NCBI RefSeq assembly: GCF_900149685.1
Contig: NZ_LT702999.1
Span: 992,001-1,056,000, forward strand
Reading direction: 5' to 3'
Length of the DNA stretch: 64,000 nucleotides
DNA from: Erythrobacter sp. Alg231-14
GTDB lineage: Bacteria > Pseudomonadota > Alphaproteobacteria > Sphingomonadales > Sphingomonadaceae
Shown: positions 63,150 to 64,000 of the stretch, piece by piece
How the letters are laid out: each line of letters starts with the position of its first letter
Position numbering within the stretch: position 1 is the first letter of the stretch
Made by a program: the position numbers and the translations under genes
The notes under the pieces: generated by a model
Databases searched by the model: none
Told to the model about the DNA's origin: nothing
The model's input: only the letters and a program-made list of their open reading frames with translations

Positions 63150-64000
63150 TCTTGGCCTCGTGTATTGGTGCGTGTATCGGCTGGCGCAGCCGGTTGGTAG
63201 ACGCGAACGTAATCAACTTCCATTCGCGCAGGAAACGCCTCGGCTTCGACGCCGCGTTGCCCACCCCAGCTGCCGCCAACAGCAATATTTAGGAGCAAAT
63301 GTTGTGGCCGATCAAAGGGCCAGCGCGAACGTTTTGTGCTCTCTTTATTGAACAGAAATTTGGGTCGATCGTCGACGCCAAAAACCATGAAATCTGCGGT
63401 CCAAAGCAATTGGTATTTGTGCATCGCATCGCATGCATCGGGCAATTCATGCTCGGTCGTCATTTGCGTACCGCGTGAGAAATTGAACGCCGTTGTGTGT
63501 ATTGAATGATGGATCACGCCAGGCTCAAAACCCACATGTTCCATAATGTCGATTTCGCCGCCGGCGGGCCATTCTATGTCGGGGTCCGAAGGCAGCATCC
63601 ATATCGCCGGCCATGTTCCCACACCACAGGGCAGCTTGGCGCGCACCTCGAAAAACCCGTAGGTCCAGTCGCCCAACCCTTTGGTGATTAGCCGGGCCGA
63701 ACTGTATTCCTGCTCACCCCAATCGGGATACACGCTGGGATCAAGCTCTTCTTCGTGGGCTTCAATGATCAGATTACCGTCTTCGACACGCGCGTTCTTT
63801 TCGCGGTCGGCGGAGTAATACTGCTTCTCGTTGTTGAACCAGCCTTGTTCATTACGGAACGTATCATAGGCCCAACGTTCGGGATCAGGCAGGCCTGGAT
63901 TGTCAAATTCATCCGACCAAACAAGCTCATAACCAGCGGGAATGTTGGTCGCAACACGATCAGGCGTTGCTGGTGCCGCATCATCAGCGACGCTTGCGCT
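63146..64000 (-). CDS. GH16 endo-beta-glucanase (laminarinase type), 5' end off window
   Basis: At least 284 residues of a secreted GH16 enzyme are present; the start lies beyond the right edge. The open part begins in a linker. It then has YELVWSDEFDNPG and WAYDTFRNEQGWFNNEKQYY (early fold), the catalytic EIDIME (Glu nucleophile and acid) in GGEIDIMEHVGFE, and a beta-sandwich close LLLNIAVGGSWGG. It is an endo-beta-1,3/1,4-glucanase that cuts laminarin or lichenan into oligosaccharides. It is translationally coupled to the GH3 gene. Confidence 0.92.
   Translation of the reverse strand, partial: SASVADDAAPATPDRVATNIPAGYELVWSDEFDNPGLPDPERWAYDTFRNEQGWFNNEKQYYSADREKNARVEDGNLIIEAHEEELDPSVYPDWGEQEYSSARLITKGLGDWTYGFFEVRAKLPCGVGTWPAIWMLPSDPDIEWPAGGEIDIMEHVGFEPGVIHHSIHTTAFNFSRGTQMTTEHELPDACDAMHKYQLLWTADFMVFGVDDRPKFLFNKESTKRSRWPFDRPQHLLLNIAVGGSWGGQRGVEAEAFPARMEVDYVRVYQPAAPADTRTNTRGQE

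Overview
The window looks like a chromosomal stretch of a marine alphaproteobacterium of the Sphingomonadales (Erythrobacter/Altererythrobacter type). This rests on protein content: a vegan TonB-dependent receptor, an alphaproteobacterial Mic60 gene beside hemC and hemD, DUF3617 and DCC-family proteins, an alternative oxidase, and dense coding at moderate-to-high GC. I see no rRNA, tRNA, insertion sequence, prophage or CRISPR array.

Left third (1-32 kb). A DUF805 membrane protein and a TonB-dependent receptor precede typA. A LysR regulator faces a secreted DUF1330-like protein. Then come a sodium/proline-type symporter, a thioredoxin plus CcdA pair, a VOC protein and an extensin-like lipoprotein. 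A LuxR-type regulator with a degenerate receiver sits next to the Anbu cluster (proteasome-like protease, transglutaminase, alpha-E protein, ATP-grasp, alpha/beta hydrolase). Two DUF3617 proteins, uvrB, a DsbD-like reductase, a UbiH-type hydroxylase, and a hemC-hemD-mic60 group divergent from tsaD-gpsA-flippase complete this part.

Middle (32-47 kb). A surface vWA lipoprotein carries a TonB-receptor-like segment and a 22-proline run. It is followed by a membrane-anchored helix-hairpin-helix protein, a stand-alone receiver, and catabolic genes: glutaryl-CoA dehydrogenase, maleylacetoacetate isomerase, a fumarylacetoacetase-family enzyme, alanine dehydrogenase, a semialdehyde dehydrogenase and a lactate 2-monooxygenase-type flavoenzyme. 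An alternative oxidase lies among them. A vanadium haloperoxidase-like protein is paired with a porin-like protein.

Right third (47-64 kb). The most unusual region is a compact signalling locus (about 47.0-55.5 kb). It has two CHASE2 receptors with different outputs (a class III nucleotide cyclase and a SpoIIE/PP2C phosphatase), a STAS antagonist, a HATPase anti-sigma-type kinase, a metallo-beta-lactamase-fold hydrolase, two FecR-like/periplasmic proteins and an OmpA-domain lipoprotein. It resembles a partner-switching system wired to envelope sensing, with no sigma factor in view. Next is the kynurenine operon kynA-kynB-kynU with a divergent Lrp/AsnC regulator and a strong palindrome between them. 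The window ends with a GH16-GH3-symporter operon that probably uses laminarin-type beta-glucan; the GH16 gene runs off the right edge.

Start codons were moved from the longest open frame where a Shine-Dalgarno sequence, gene overlap or family length favoured an internal start; these choices are given per gene. All functions are inferred from reading protein motifs; no database search was run.
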